DNA of 6,359 nucleotides from Nanosynbacter sp. (lineage in GTDB: Bacteria > Patescibacteriota > Saccharimonadia > Saccharimonadales > Saccharimonadaceae): assembly GCA_015257705.1 (NCBI GenBank), contig JABZJR010000039.1, forward strand, positions 1 to 6,359. Direction: 5' to 3'. The notes under the pieces are model-generated. The model had not been told where the DNA came from and did not search any database. It saw only the letters and a program-made list of their open reading frames with translations. The position numbers and the translations under genes are program-made. How positions within the stretch are numbered: the first letter of the stretch is position 1; the number at the start of each line of letters is the position of its first letter. Shown here piece by piece: positions 1 through 6,206 of this stretch.

Positions 1-815
1 GGGATAGTCCGTGGGGAGTCGGTTTTCCTGGCTGGCATCTGGAATGTTCGACAATTGCCCGTGAAACGCTCGGCGATTCTATTGATATTCACGCAGGTGG
101 GATTGATCATATTCCAGTTCATCACACGAATGAAATTGCCCAGAGCGAAAGTCTGACTGGAAAACAATTTTCTCAGATTTGGCTACATAATAATCACATA
201 AAAGTTGACGGCCGAAAGATGAGTAAATCTCTGGGGAATATTATTACGCTGGAAGATATTATTTCGCGAGGGTTTAGTCCGATGGCGTTTAAGCTGGCAA
301 TTCTCAGTAAGCATTATCAAACGGAGGGCAATTTTACCTGGGAAATCCTGGAAGCAGCGCAGGCACGATTGAATCATTGGCGGGATTACGCGGTTCTGAG
401 ACATCAGACTCACGACACACTGGAAGATGACGACGATAAGGATGAGCAGGACGATTCGGTTTCGTTATTAGCGGGACGTCAGGCATTGGTCGAGAAATTG
501 AACGACGATTTGGATACTCCAGGCGCGCTGGCGTTGATTGATGAAATATTTTCAAAGTTGGATCATACGCCACTTGATAAGATTCATCGACAGAGTTTAG
601 TGCAGTTTATTGACGAGATTGACGAGATTTTAGGGCTGGATTTGGCTGAGTCTACGCCTGATATTACTGACGATTTGAAGAGGTTGATTATCCAGCGACG
701 TCAAGCACGCGCAGAGAAAAATTGGGAAGAATCCGACAGAATTCGCGATGAACTTCTTCAGGCTGGCGTTGCCGTTCGTGATACGCCAAGCGGTAGCATC
801 TGGACATGGAAATAG
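1..815 (+). CDS. cysS: Cysteinyl-tRNA synthetase, C-terminal part (5' truncated by window)
   Basis: This enzyme charges tRNA-Cys with cysteine in the cytoplasm. The reading frame is open from base 3 and gives 270 residues; about 195 N-terminal residues, including the HIGH motif and the first zinc cysteine, lie outside the window. Visible landmarks, numbered from base 3, are GWHLECS (residues 10-16, second zinc Cys), DIHAGGIDH followed by HHTNEIAQSES (third and fourth zinc ligands, His and final Glu, kept), KMSKSLGN (72-79, class I ATP-binding loop), a DALR-type helical domain (WEILEAAQARLNHW), and the anticodon-binding tail (RRQARAEKNWEESDRIRDEL, then DTPSGSIW). The usual HGGGxDL and HHENE read HAGGIDH and HHTNE here. 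An acidic run, EDDDDKDEQDD (bases 423-455), sits in the DALR domain. The gene converges with the minus-strand transporter operon and ends in a terminator overlapping its stop codon. Identity is certain. Confidence 0.97.
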   Translation, partial: DSPWGVGFPGWHLECSTIARETLGDSIDIHAGGIDHIPVHHTNEIAQSESLTGKQFSQIWLHNNHIKVDGRKMSKSLGNIITLEDIISRGFSPMAFKLAILSKHYQTEGNFTWEILEAAQARLNHWRDYAVLRHQTHDTLEDDDDKDEQDDSVSLLAGRQALVEKLNDDLDTPGALALIDEIFSKLDHTPLDKIHRQSLVQFIDEIDEILGLDLAESTPDITDDLKRLIIQRRQARAEKNWEESDRIRDELLQAGVAVRDTPSGSIWTWK

Positions 816-847
816 CCCGCTGGACTCAACGGGCTATATTTTTATTT
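812..847 (+). terminator. Intrinsic terminator of cysS
   Basis: An 8-bp perfect stem (ATAGCCCG at 812-819 pairing with CGGGCTAT at 830-837) encloses a 10-nt loop and is followed by a T-rich tract (838-847, ATTTTTATTT). The stem begins inside the cysS stop codon. Read on the minus strand the same hairpin is followed only by TTCC, so it would be at best a weak stop for the converging operon, which shows no other terminator before the cysS coding region. Confidence 0.88.
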
Positions 848-855
848 CGTGCTAA

Positions 856-1989
856 TTAATCTTCGTTTTTCAATTTCTTAACTAATTTATTAAGAGGTTT
901 TTCGTTTTCAACACGCTTGGACTTGGCTTGCTCCAAGTAATTGTCCAGCAAAACCTTCACGACGCCAGCGGCTGGAATAGCAACCAAACCGCCCAATAGA
1001 CCACCGACATACAAACCAATTGTCACTGCGACCAAGACAGTCAGAGCCGACAGCTCAACCTTCTTTGATTGGATGGACGGGGAAACAAAGTTATTCTCAA
1101 TTTGCTGGTAAATTACGAAATAAATCGCGTAAATAACGCCAGCTGTCATATTGTTGAAGAATAGCAGTAGTGATATCAATGCGCCAGCAATCGTTGCACC
1201 AAACATCGGAATTAGCGTCAACACAAACGTCGCCATAACGGTGAGCATTGCCAAATTGGAATTTATGACAGGGAATGTCAAACTCAGCACAAACACCACG
1301 AAACCTGATAATATCGCATCGATTCCAGAAACCGTCAATTGTCCAGAAACATAACCCGTGACCACGTTATACATTCGGCCAACCAGCTTCTTATGACGCT
1401 CCATTTTTTCTTCGTCGTTGTATAAACCCCACAAACGCTTCACCCAAGTTGGACCCTCGAGGAGCATCAGGAATGACAGCACCAGCACCAAGAATAACGA
1501 TCCTAAGAATGACGCCAAAGAACCAACGCTGGACAACAGATTCGTGCCAACGCTCGTCGCCCAAGACGAAGATTGCTGCTTGATGTTTTCCATCATCGAA
1601 TCGACCTGCGGACGCAAATTATTCTTATCAATAAAATCATTAACGCCACGCCACTGTGAGCTCGCTTGGTCAATTATGCTCGGAATGCTCTCGACAAATT
1701 TGGCAGATTGTTGGACAATTGGCGGAATAACAAACCAAATCACACAACCCAAAAGCAAAACCAACGTCGTGTACGCCAGTGCCGTGCCGCCTAATCGGCT
1801 TTTTCCAGGCAATTTTTTAGCAATTGCTGCAACTGGACGATTTAGCGCCAACGCCAAAAATAGGGAAATCCCTAGTAAAACAAGCGCGTCCTTTGCGGAA
1901 TAAATTGCCAAACCAGCCAGACCAAATCCCATCACGACCAGCCAAAATCGCACAAATGTTTTCGTGTCTATCTCTATACGTACTTTCAT
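856..1989 (-). CDS. AI-2E family transporter (PerM/TqsA/YdiK-like membrane protein)
   Basis: This is a polytopic inner-membrane protein of the AI-2E_transport family (formerly UPF0118). Members have been linked to autoinducer-2 export, ion/proton antiport or general efflux, and the substrate cannot be told from sequence. The 377 residues match the usual length. Hydrophobic segments lie near 13-30, 33-50, 68-90, 155-178, 222-240, 245-275, 280-297 and 312-345. Between the third and fourth is a soluble stretch (about 92-150), as is typical. Family signatures are the QQIENNFVSPSIQSKKVELS block (295-314) and GGLLGGLVAIPAAG (329-342). The C-terminus is a Lys-rich cytoplasmic tail. The ATG lies 2 bp after the permease stop (TAATTATG) with only a weak GGTAAAG upstream, which points to translational coupling and makes this the last gene of the ABC operon. 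The long antisense reading frame at 1418-1903 is a shadow of this gene. Confidence 0.93.
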   Translation of the reverse strand: MKVRIEIDTKTFVRFWLVVMGFGLAGLAIYSAKDALVLLGISLFLALALNRPVAAIAKKLPGKSRLGGTALAYTTLVLLLGCVIWFVIPPIVQQSAKFVESIPSIIDQASSQWRGVNDFIDKNNLRPQVDSMMENIKQQSSSWATSVGTNLLSSVGSLASFLGSLFLVLVLSFLMLLEGPTWVKRLWGLYNDEEKMERHKKLVGRMYNVVTGYVSGQLTVSGIDAILSGFVVFVLSLTFPVINSNLAMLTVMATFVLTLIPMFGATIAGALISLLLFFNNMTAGVIYAIYFVIYQQIENNFVSPSIQSKKVELSALTVLVAVTIGLYVGGLLGGLVAIPAAGVVKVLLDNYLEQAKSKRVENEKPLNKLVKKLKNED

Positions 1990-1991
1990 AA

Positions 1992-3224
1992 TTAAACTTT
2001 ACCAGCTTTTCGGCGTGTCCGCAACGCCGACAGAGATAATTTACTATCATAAGACATCGCGCCGTAGCGGAAAACGCGCACCGATAGCCACATAACAAAC
2101 ACTGCTGTAGCGACCAAAATTGCCGTACCGAGCAAAGCTTCCCAAATCGGCAAATTGCCTATTGCGTTTCGTAATAACAATGGAATCGGCGCAGTAAATG
2201 GAAATAGCGACAAGAACTTAACGAAGAAATAATCAGGAAAGGAAACGAACGCCGTGATTCCGTAAAATGGACCAATGAATAGCATAATCACAATTCCGAA
2301 CCACTGGCTGGCTTCTTTGGCGGTCGGCATCATCGCGCCCAAAGTCACCAACATTCCCGTAAATAAAGTGAAGCTTGCGGAGAAAATTATGATCGCCAGA
2401 CCAATTCTCACAGGATCAAACACAAGCGTACTCAAGTCCAGATTAGGCAATTGCAGCTTCGAGCCAAATGCCAAATAGCCCGCCAAAACCGGCAAAACAA
2501 TCACCAAAATCTGAATCAAAGCCAACACCATCAAAGACAAAATTTTACCCGTAATTAAAGTGTCAGTTTTAACGGTCGTAAGCAGCATTTCCACCGTGCG
2601 ATTTTCTTTTTCCTCGGTGGTGCTAATGAGCATTTGATTGCCAAAAATACTGATGAGAATGAACAAAACAACCAAAAACATTCCCGGCACAATCATCTCA
2701 TTAATGCCGCCGTGCTCTTTTCCGTCCAGATATGTGGTTGATGACAATTGGACTTTGTCGCGTAAAATCGCAACTTGTGCCGGGCTGACGCCGCTTGCTA
2801 CCGATTGGCTCAATAAACTCTGCGCCACCGCGCCGTATTTTCCGTTTTGGAATAGCCCAACATCTTTACCGTAAACTTCGACCTTTTGATTGCTCAAATC
2901 TTTTGGAAAATAAACATACGCATCAACCTTATTATTTTTTACGTCGTCAATTCCAGATTCTTTCGATTTGGCAGTTTTGGCCTTAATTGCCGCCGCAAGT
3001 TCAGGCTTCACCAACTTCGAATCGTCCGTGACTTCCAGTGAAAATTCTTGCTTTTCCAGATTTTTTGACGCTTCAATAGTTGTGCTTTGCGACCAAAACA
3101 TAATGCCATACAGCACGCCAATCAACAAAGGAAACCCTAAAGCCGTCAACCAAAACGTCGGTTTCTTCAGTGTTCTAAGCGTCTCGAATTTGAAAACTGT
3201 CCCTAAATTATGCATTTTACTCAT
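1992..3224 (-). CDS. ABC-2 type transporter permease (NatB-like)
   Basis: This is the membrane subunit of an ABC exporter, paired with the ATPase just upstream. It has 410 residues from the chosen ATG. Numbered from the GTG one codon earlier, the topology is one N-terminal TM helix (26-45), a large extracytoplasmic domain (about 48-176), then about five TM segments (178-200, 228-254, 273-299, 308-328, 362-384) and a basic cytoplasmic tail. TTEEKENRTVEMLLTTVK with GKI (203-229) is the cytoplasmic coupling motif of ABC2_membrane_3 proteins, and FPFTAPIPLLLRNAIG (342-357) is the matching late motif of NatB-type permeases. The frame can start at GTG 3227 or ATG 3224. The AAGGAG at 3237-3232 is 7 nt from the ATG but only 4 nt from the GTG, so ATG is preferred. 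The start overlaps the ATPase end by 8 bp. NatAB exports sodium in Bacillus, but this large group also handles antimicrobials and lipids, so the substrate is open. Confidence 0.93.
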   Translation of the reverse strand: MSKMHNLGTVFKFETLRTLKKPTFWLTALGFPLLIGVLYGIMFWSQSTTIEASKNLEKQEFSLEVTDDSKLVKPELAAAIKAKTAKSKESGIDDVKNNKVDAYVYFPKDLSNQKVEVYGKDVGLFQNGKYGAVAQSLLSQSVASGVSPAQVAILRDKVQLSSTTYLDGKEHGGINEMIVPGMFLVVLFILISIFGNQMLISTTEEKENRTVEMLLTTVKTDTLITGKILSLMVLALIQILVIVLPVLAGYLAFGSKLQLPNLDLSTLVFDPVRIGLAIIIFSASFTLFTGMLVTLGAMMPTAKEASQWFGIVIMLFIGPFYGITAFVSFPDYFFVKFLSLFPFTAPIPLLLRNAIGNLPIWEALLGTAILVATAVFVMWLSVRVFRYGAMSYDSKLSLSALRTRRKAGKV

Positions 3225-3966
3225 CACTCAACTCCTTCGCTTCGCCGCCGTAAACTTGTACAAAAATGTCGTCCATTGAAGCGCCGCCAAATTGACTTTT
3301 TACTTCTTCCAACGTGCCGTACGCCGCCGCTTGACCGTCTTTCAATAAAATCAAGCGATCACACAATCTTTCAACTTCCTCCATCTGGTGTGTAACGTAA
3401 ATAATTGTCGCGCCAGCTTTTCGTTGCTCCTCAATTATATTCATCAACAAACGGCGATTCACCGGATCAAAACCTTTGGCTGGCTCGTCCATAATCAACA
3501 GTTCAGGATCGCCCATAATCGTTACGCCAAGCTGAATTTTCTGTTGCTGTCCGCCAGATAATTTATCAAGTTGCGTGTTAGCCTTGTCGCTCAAATTGAC
3601 ACGCTCCAAAAACTTCAGGGAAAAATCCTTAGCTTCTTTGCGACTCAAGCCCTTCAATTGACCAAAGTAAAGCATCACGTCTAAGACTTTTTCTTTTTTA
3701 TACAAACCGCGCTCCTCAGGAAGATATCCGAGGCGAATCTGGCTTCCCACCGAATACGGCTTGCCGTTTATCAATAAATCGCCCGCGGTCGGCTGGTATA
3801 GTCCAAGCAGTGCGCGCAACGTCGTAGTTTTTCCCGAGCCATTACTTCCCAAAAAACCAAAAACTTCGCCGCGAAAAACATCGAAACTCAGATCTTTAAT
3901 AACAGTTTTATCGCCGAAACTCATCTTAAAATGACGAATCTCAACCATTTTTTTATTATCTGGCAT
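3217..3966 (-). CDS. ABC transporter ATP-binding protein (NatA-like)
   Basis: This cytoplasmic ATPase, 249 residues, powers the ABC-2 permease encoded next. Motifs in order are Walker A GSNGSGKT (40-47), GYLPEERGLY (80-89) at the Q-loop where the usual Gln is Glu, signature LSGGQ (136-140), Walker B LLIMDEP (156-162), D-loop KGFDP (164-168) and switch His in YVTHQ (190-194). The LPEERGLY form and DPVNRRLL after the D-loop are typical of the NatA branch of drug/Na+/antibiotic exporters. All catalytic residues are present, so the protein should be active. ATG 3966 is preceded by AAGGAGG with an unusually short 3-nt gap. A second in-frame ATG at 3948 (Met7) is possible but has no ribosome site of its own. 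It is the first gene of the minus-strand operon and diverges from the response regulator gene. Confidence 0.95.
   Translation of the reverse strand: MPDNKKMVEIRHFKMSFGDKTVIKDLSFDVFRGEVFGFLGSNGSGKTTTLRALLGLYQPTAGDLLINGKPYSVGSQIRLGYLPEERGLYKKEKVLDVMLYFGQLKGLSRKEAKDFSLKFLERVNLSDKANTQLDKLSGGQQQKIQLGVTIMGDPELLIMDEPAKGFDPVNRRLLMNIIEEQRKAGATIIYVTHQMEEVERLCDRLILLKDGQAAAYGTLEEVKSQFGGASMDDIFVQVYGGEAKELSDE
3232..3237 (-). promoter_or_regulatory. Ribosome binding site of the permease, inside the ATPase gene
   Basis: AAGGAG on the minus strand lies within the last codons of the ATPase (encoding Lys-Glu). It sits 7 nt from ATG 3224 and 4 nt from GTG 3227, which decides the permease start in favour of the ATG. 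Its position inside the upstream gene suggests the two subunits are made in coupled fashion. Confidence 0.75.
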
Positions 3967-3969
3967 ACG

Positions 3970-3976
3970 CCTCCTT
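3970..3976 (-). promoter_or_regulatory. Ribosome binding site of the ABC ATPase
   Basis: A full AAGGAGG on the minus strand precedes ATG 3966 by only 3 nt (CGT), closer than the common 5-9 nt. It is the strongest Shine-Dalgarno match in the window and contrasts with the divergent regulator gene, which has none. Confidence 0.75.
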
Positions 3977-3989
3977 TTCTTTAAATAAA

Positions 3990-3998
3990 ATTATAGCA
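3990..3998 (-). promoter_or_regulatory. Extended -10 promoter of the ABC/AI-2E operon
   Basis: On the minus strand TGCTATAAT is a perfect extended -10 (TGnTATAAT). No good -35 hexamer lies 16-18 bp upstream, which fits extended -10 recognition. The predicted start of transcription is near 3983, leaving a leader of about 17 nt that contains the AAGGAGG. The identical nonamer TGCTATAAT recurs at 6265-6273. Confidence 0.72.
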
Positions 3999-4009
3999 CT
4001 TAGCGTAAG
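3999..4009. promoter_or_regulatory. Small inverted repeat between the divergent promoters (possible operator)
   Basis: CTTA-GCG-TAAG is a perfect 4-bp-arm dyad centred at 4004, almost midway between the two divergent -10 elements. A protein bound here would touch the upstream region of both promoters. Arms this short arise often by chance in AT-rich DNA, and OmpR-family regulators usually use direct repeats, so this is a weak call based on position. Confidence 0.25.
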
Positions 4010-4017
4010 AAAAAAGA

Positions 4018-4023
4018 TATAAT
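4018..4023 (+). promoter_or_regulatory. -10 element of the two-component operon (leaderless start)
   Basis: A perfect TATAAT ends 6 bp before the ATG at 4030. Transcription normally begins about 7 bp after the -10, which places the first transcribed base on or next to the A of the ATG. No Shine-Dalgarno-like sequence and no good -35 is visible. The -35 position (about 3995-4000) overlaps the extended -10 of the divergent ABC promoter. Confidence 0.7.
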
Positions 4024-4029
4024 ATAAAT

Positions 4030-4698
4030 ATGCGACTGCTAGTCATTGAGGACGAACGAAAAATTGCGAGGGTTATAACCGAATCTTTGAAGCGCGAAAA
4101 ATACGCAGTTGATGCGGCGTATGACGGGGAAGAGGGCTTTAATTTGGCGGATAGTCAGCCGTATGATTTGTTGATTGTTGATCGAATGTTGCCGGGATTA
4201 GAGGGTACGGAGATTGTTAAAAAATTGCGCGAGAACGGGAAAAATATGCCAATTCTATTTCTGACAGCACTGAGCACAACCGAAGATAAAACGCTTGGGT
4301 TGGACGTGGGCGCCGATGATTATTTGACTAAGCCTTTTGCAATTGACGAGCTGTTGGCGCGAGTGCGAGCCTTGCTTCGTCGTCCACCGATTAGTCAGTC
4401 AGACATCTTGAAAATTGACGATTTGAGAATTGACAAGCAACAACAGACGGTAGCTCGCGCAGGAAAAATTATCGACCTCACGAACAAAGAATATGCGCTG
4501 CTGGAATATTTGATGCAGCATCCGAATCAGATTCTCAGTAAAGAAACGCTGATTGATCACGTTTGGGATTTTGACGCTGATATTTTGCCGAATAATGTCG
4601 AGGCGTACATAAAAAATCTGCGCCAAAAAATCGACAAACCGTTCAAAAAACAATTGATAAAAACCGTGCGCGGCTTTGGATATAGGATTGAATCATGA
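4030..4698 (+). CDS. OmpR/PhoB-family response regulator
   Basis: This DNA-binding response regulator (222 residues) is phosphorylated by the adjacent kinase. The receiver domain (1-115) has acidic pocket E7/D8, phospho-acceptor D51 in LLIVDRMLPG, switch T79 in FLTA and K101 in LTKPF, so it is complete. The winged-helix output domain (125-221) includes LTNKEYALLEYLMQHP, recognition helix NNVEAYIKNLRQKI (188-201) and the C-terminal wing TVRGFGYRI. Because MRLLVIEDE is the canonical beginning of the fold, the ATG at 4030 is nearly certain. That makes the lack of a ribosome site and the -10 only 6 bp away significant, and the mRNA is probably leaderless. The stop overlaps the kinase start (ATGA). 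Plausible targets are the divergent ABC operon and the direct-repeat box at 5647-5664, both by inference. Confidence 0.96.
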   Translation: MRLLVIEDERKIARVITESLKREKYAVDAAYDGEEGFNLADSQPYDLLIVDRMLPGLEGTEIVKKLRENGKNMPILFLTALSTTEDKTLGLDVGADDYLTKPFAIDELLARVRALLRRPPISQSDILKIDDLRIDKQQQTVARAGKIIDLTNKEYALLEYLMQHPNQILSKETLIDHVWDFDADILPNNVEAYIKNLRQKIDKPFKKQLIKTVRGFGYRIES

Positions 4699-5645
4699 AA
4701 ATTTTTACTTCAGCAACAATTAAGTTGGCGGGCTGGTATTTGATGATTTTGATGGTCGTCAGCTTGCTGTTTAGTAGCATTATTTTTCAGGTGGCGCGCT
4801 CGGAAGTTGATGCGCAAATCCATAAAATTATCGTTCAAAGGAAGGGTGATTTTCCTGCGATTAATTTGTCGGAAAGAATAGATAATTCAACTCGAAATCT
4901 TTTGATTAGTTTGGGCTATATAAATCTTATCGTTCTGCTCGCTGGCGGTTGGTGTTCGTATTTATTGGCGAAAATCACTTTGCGGCCGATAGAAACTGCC
5001 CACAAAGCCCAATCGCGATTTGTTGCCAATGCCAGCCATCAACTCCGAACTCCTTTGGCAATTATGAAAGCAGAAACTGAATTTGCGCTAAAAAATCGGA
5101 AAGCAAATAAGGCGGAACTTACAGAAACTCTGGAAAGCAATTTGGAGGAAATAAATAAGTTGACTGAGCTTACAGCGATGCTTCTGGAATTATCACGGAC
5201 AGAAAATAGGTTGGCACTGGAAGATAAAAGTTTTAATTTGACGGAATTGATATCCGAGCTCATCCGCGAACGGAAAGCCGAAGCGCGAGTTAAAATGAAT
5301 TGCCCGGAACGCATAAATATTCCGCTTCATCACACTGCGACGCGAGAATTGTGCGCGATTTTGCTCGACAATTCATTGAAACATAGCCCGAAAAATTCTG
5401 TGGTAAAAATTTGCATCATTCCATCAAAACAAAACATCACTGTCAACTTCATCAACGACGGCACAATCTCGCAACAAACTTTGCCACACGTTTTTGAGCG
5501 ATTTTTCCGCGGCAACCAACAGACGAAAGGCTACGGATTAGGATTGCCATTAGCGGAGCAATTGACAAAAGCACTGGGCGGACAAATCTCTGTTAGCACC
5601 TCGAAAAACTCAACCATTTTCACAATTTCCTTGCCGATTCTGTAA
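4695..5645 (+). CDS. Sensor histidine kinase, short, without HAMP domain
   Basis: This membrane sensor kinase has 316 residues. TM1 (about 9-32) and TM2 (about 69-92) flank a loop of only about 37 residues, too small for a folded sensor domain, so the signal may be sensed in or at the membrane or passed from a partner protein. No HAMP domain follows TM2; an LRPIE linker leads straight to the H-box FVANASHQLRTP with phospho-acceptor H115. A coiled dimerisation hairpin follows (125-170). The ATPase domain has N-box LLDNSLKHSP (N226), a G1 region reading NDGTIS (254-259) in place of DxGxG, F-box HVFERFFRG, G2 GYGLGL (279-284) and a C-terminal GGQISV...FTISLP. The start overlaps the regulator stop by 4 bp and is preceded by AGGA 7 nt upstream. 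No terminator follows the stop, so read-through into the GreA-like gene is possible. Confidence 0.95.
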   Translation: MKIFTSATIKLAGWYLMILMVVSLLFSSIIFQVARSEVDAQIHKIIVQRKGDFPAINLSERIDNSTRNLLISLGYINLIVLLAGGWCSYLLAKITLRPIETAHKAQSRFVANASHQLRTPLAIMKAETEFALKNRKANKAELTETLESNLEEINKLTELTAMLLELSRTENRLALEDKSFNLTELISELIRERKAEARVKMNCPERINIPLHHTATRELCAILLDNSLKHSPKNSVVKICIIPSKQNITVNFINDGTISQQTLPHVFERFFRGNQQTKGYGLGLPLAEQLTKALGGQISVSTSKNSTIFTISLPIL

Positions 5646-5646
5646 A

Positions 5647-5664
5647 TTTTCAGCTATTTTTCAG
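5647..5664 (+). promoter_or_regulatory. PhoB-box-like direct repeat, candidate response-regulator binding site
   Basis: TTTTCAG (5647-5653), spacer CTAT (5654-5657), TTTTCAG (5658-5664) is a perfect 7-4-7 direct repeat with an 11-bp period, one helical turn. It begins right after the kinase stop and ends exactly 10 bp before the -10 at 5675, covering the -35 position. PhoB boxes of the OmpR/PhoB family have this architecture and placement. Assigning it to the regulator encoded just upstream is inference. The heptamer is T-rich and also occurs once inside the kinase gene, so chance is not excluded. Confidence 0.5.
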
Positions 5665-5671
5665 AATTAGA

Positions 5672-5680
5672 TGTTGTAAT
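5672..5680 (+). promoter_or_regulatory. Extended -10 promoter of the GreA-like gene
   Basis: TGTTGTAAT matches TGnTATAAT with one mismatch. The -35 position holds the TTTTCAG repeat, not a TTGACA-like hexamer, which is usual for activator-dependent promoters. The predicted start of transcription is near 5687, just before the hairpin at 5690-5709. Confidence 0.5.
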
Positions 5681-5689
5681 AGGATTGTT

Positions 5690-5709
5690 GATTGGCAAAA
5701 TTGCCGATC
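5690..5709 (+). promoter_or_regulatory. Inverted repeat / 5' leader hairpin of the GreA-like mRNA
   Basis: GATTGGCAA (5690-5698) pairs with TTGCCGATC (5701-5709): 9-bp arms with a single G-T/G-U position around an AA centre. It begins about 3 nt after the predicted transcription start and ends 2-3 nt before the AAAGGGG ribosome site. No T-run follows, so it is not an intrinsic terminator. It could be an mRNA-stabilising 5' hairpin, a translational control element, or a DNA operator overlapping the start of transcription. Confidence 0.45.
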
Positions 5710-5722
5710 CGAAAGGGGAAGT

Positions 5723-6181
5723 ATGAGTACAACATTTTTAAGTAAAAAAGGATTTAAGGAACTGCAAAAGGAAATTTCTGGGCTAGAGATTTCAGAGAAA
5801 GCGCTCATATTAGAATTGAAAGAAATTGGGCGCGCCAAATCGCGTGATGACAAATTACGCCGCAACGATGTAATTACGCAACTGGAAAATATTCAATCAA
5901 AAATCTTTATGAAGAAGGATATTTTGCGCCACGCTAAGCCGCTGCCAAGGAAGCGTGATCGATTGAAAATTGCTATCGGCTCAGTCGTGGATTTGGTGGA
6001 TCAACAGGGAAAAATTTTCCGCTACACGCTGGTTCATAGCCTGGAAGCAAACCCTCTGGACGGGCGAATTTCCGTGGATAGTCCGCTAGGAAAAAGTTTA
6101 TTAAATCACAAGAAATCCGAAACTGTCTCCTGGAAAAATGGCTTGATGACCAGACAGCTACAAGTCGTTAAAATTAGCTAA
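5723..6181 (+). CDS. GreA/GreB-like transcription elongation factor, divergent
   Basis: Gre factors enter the RNA polymerase secondary channel and stimulate cleavage of backtracked RNA. This protein has 152 residues against about 158 for GreA. The N-terminus begins like GreA (FLSKKGFKELQKEISGLE, 5-22) and forms a helical hairpin to about residue 71. The C-terminal FKBP-like domain is clear from IGSVVDLVD (85-93), the ISVDSPLGKSLL stretch (116-127) and the final RQLQVVKI. The hairpin tip, normally GDLxENAEY with an acidic Asp/Glu pair, reads RDDKLRRND (41-49). By simple alignment the first Asp is kept and the second acidic residue is Arg. Cleavage activity may therefore be altered or lost, as in regulators such as Gfh1. 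The ribosome site AAAGGGG lies 4 nt before the ATG. The gene ends at a strong terminator and may be read from its own promoter as well as from the kinase. Confidence 0.82.
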   Translation: MSTTFLSKKGFKELQKEISGLEISEKALILELKEIGRAKSRDDKLRRNDVITQLENIQSKIFMKKDILRHAKPLPRKRDRLKIAIGSVVDLVDQQGKIFRYTLVHSLEANPLDGRISVDSPLGKSLLNHKKSETVSWKNGLMTRQLQVVKIS

Positions 6182-6206
6182 TCCAAATTGTCCACCACGA
6201 CAGTTT

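Noticed and set aside
1418..1903. 161-codon open frame on the plus strand opposite the AI-2E family gene
   Set aside because: It is antisense to a well-supported membrane protein gene, its translation shows no family features, and no ribosome site or promoter fits it.
3225..3227. GTG as start of the permease
   Set aside because: The AAGGAG lies only 4 nt from it but 7 nt from the ATG one codon later, so the ATG at 3224 is more likely; the protein differs by one residue.
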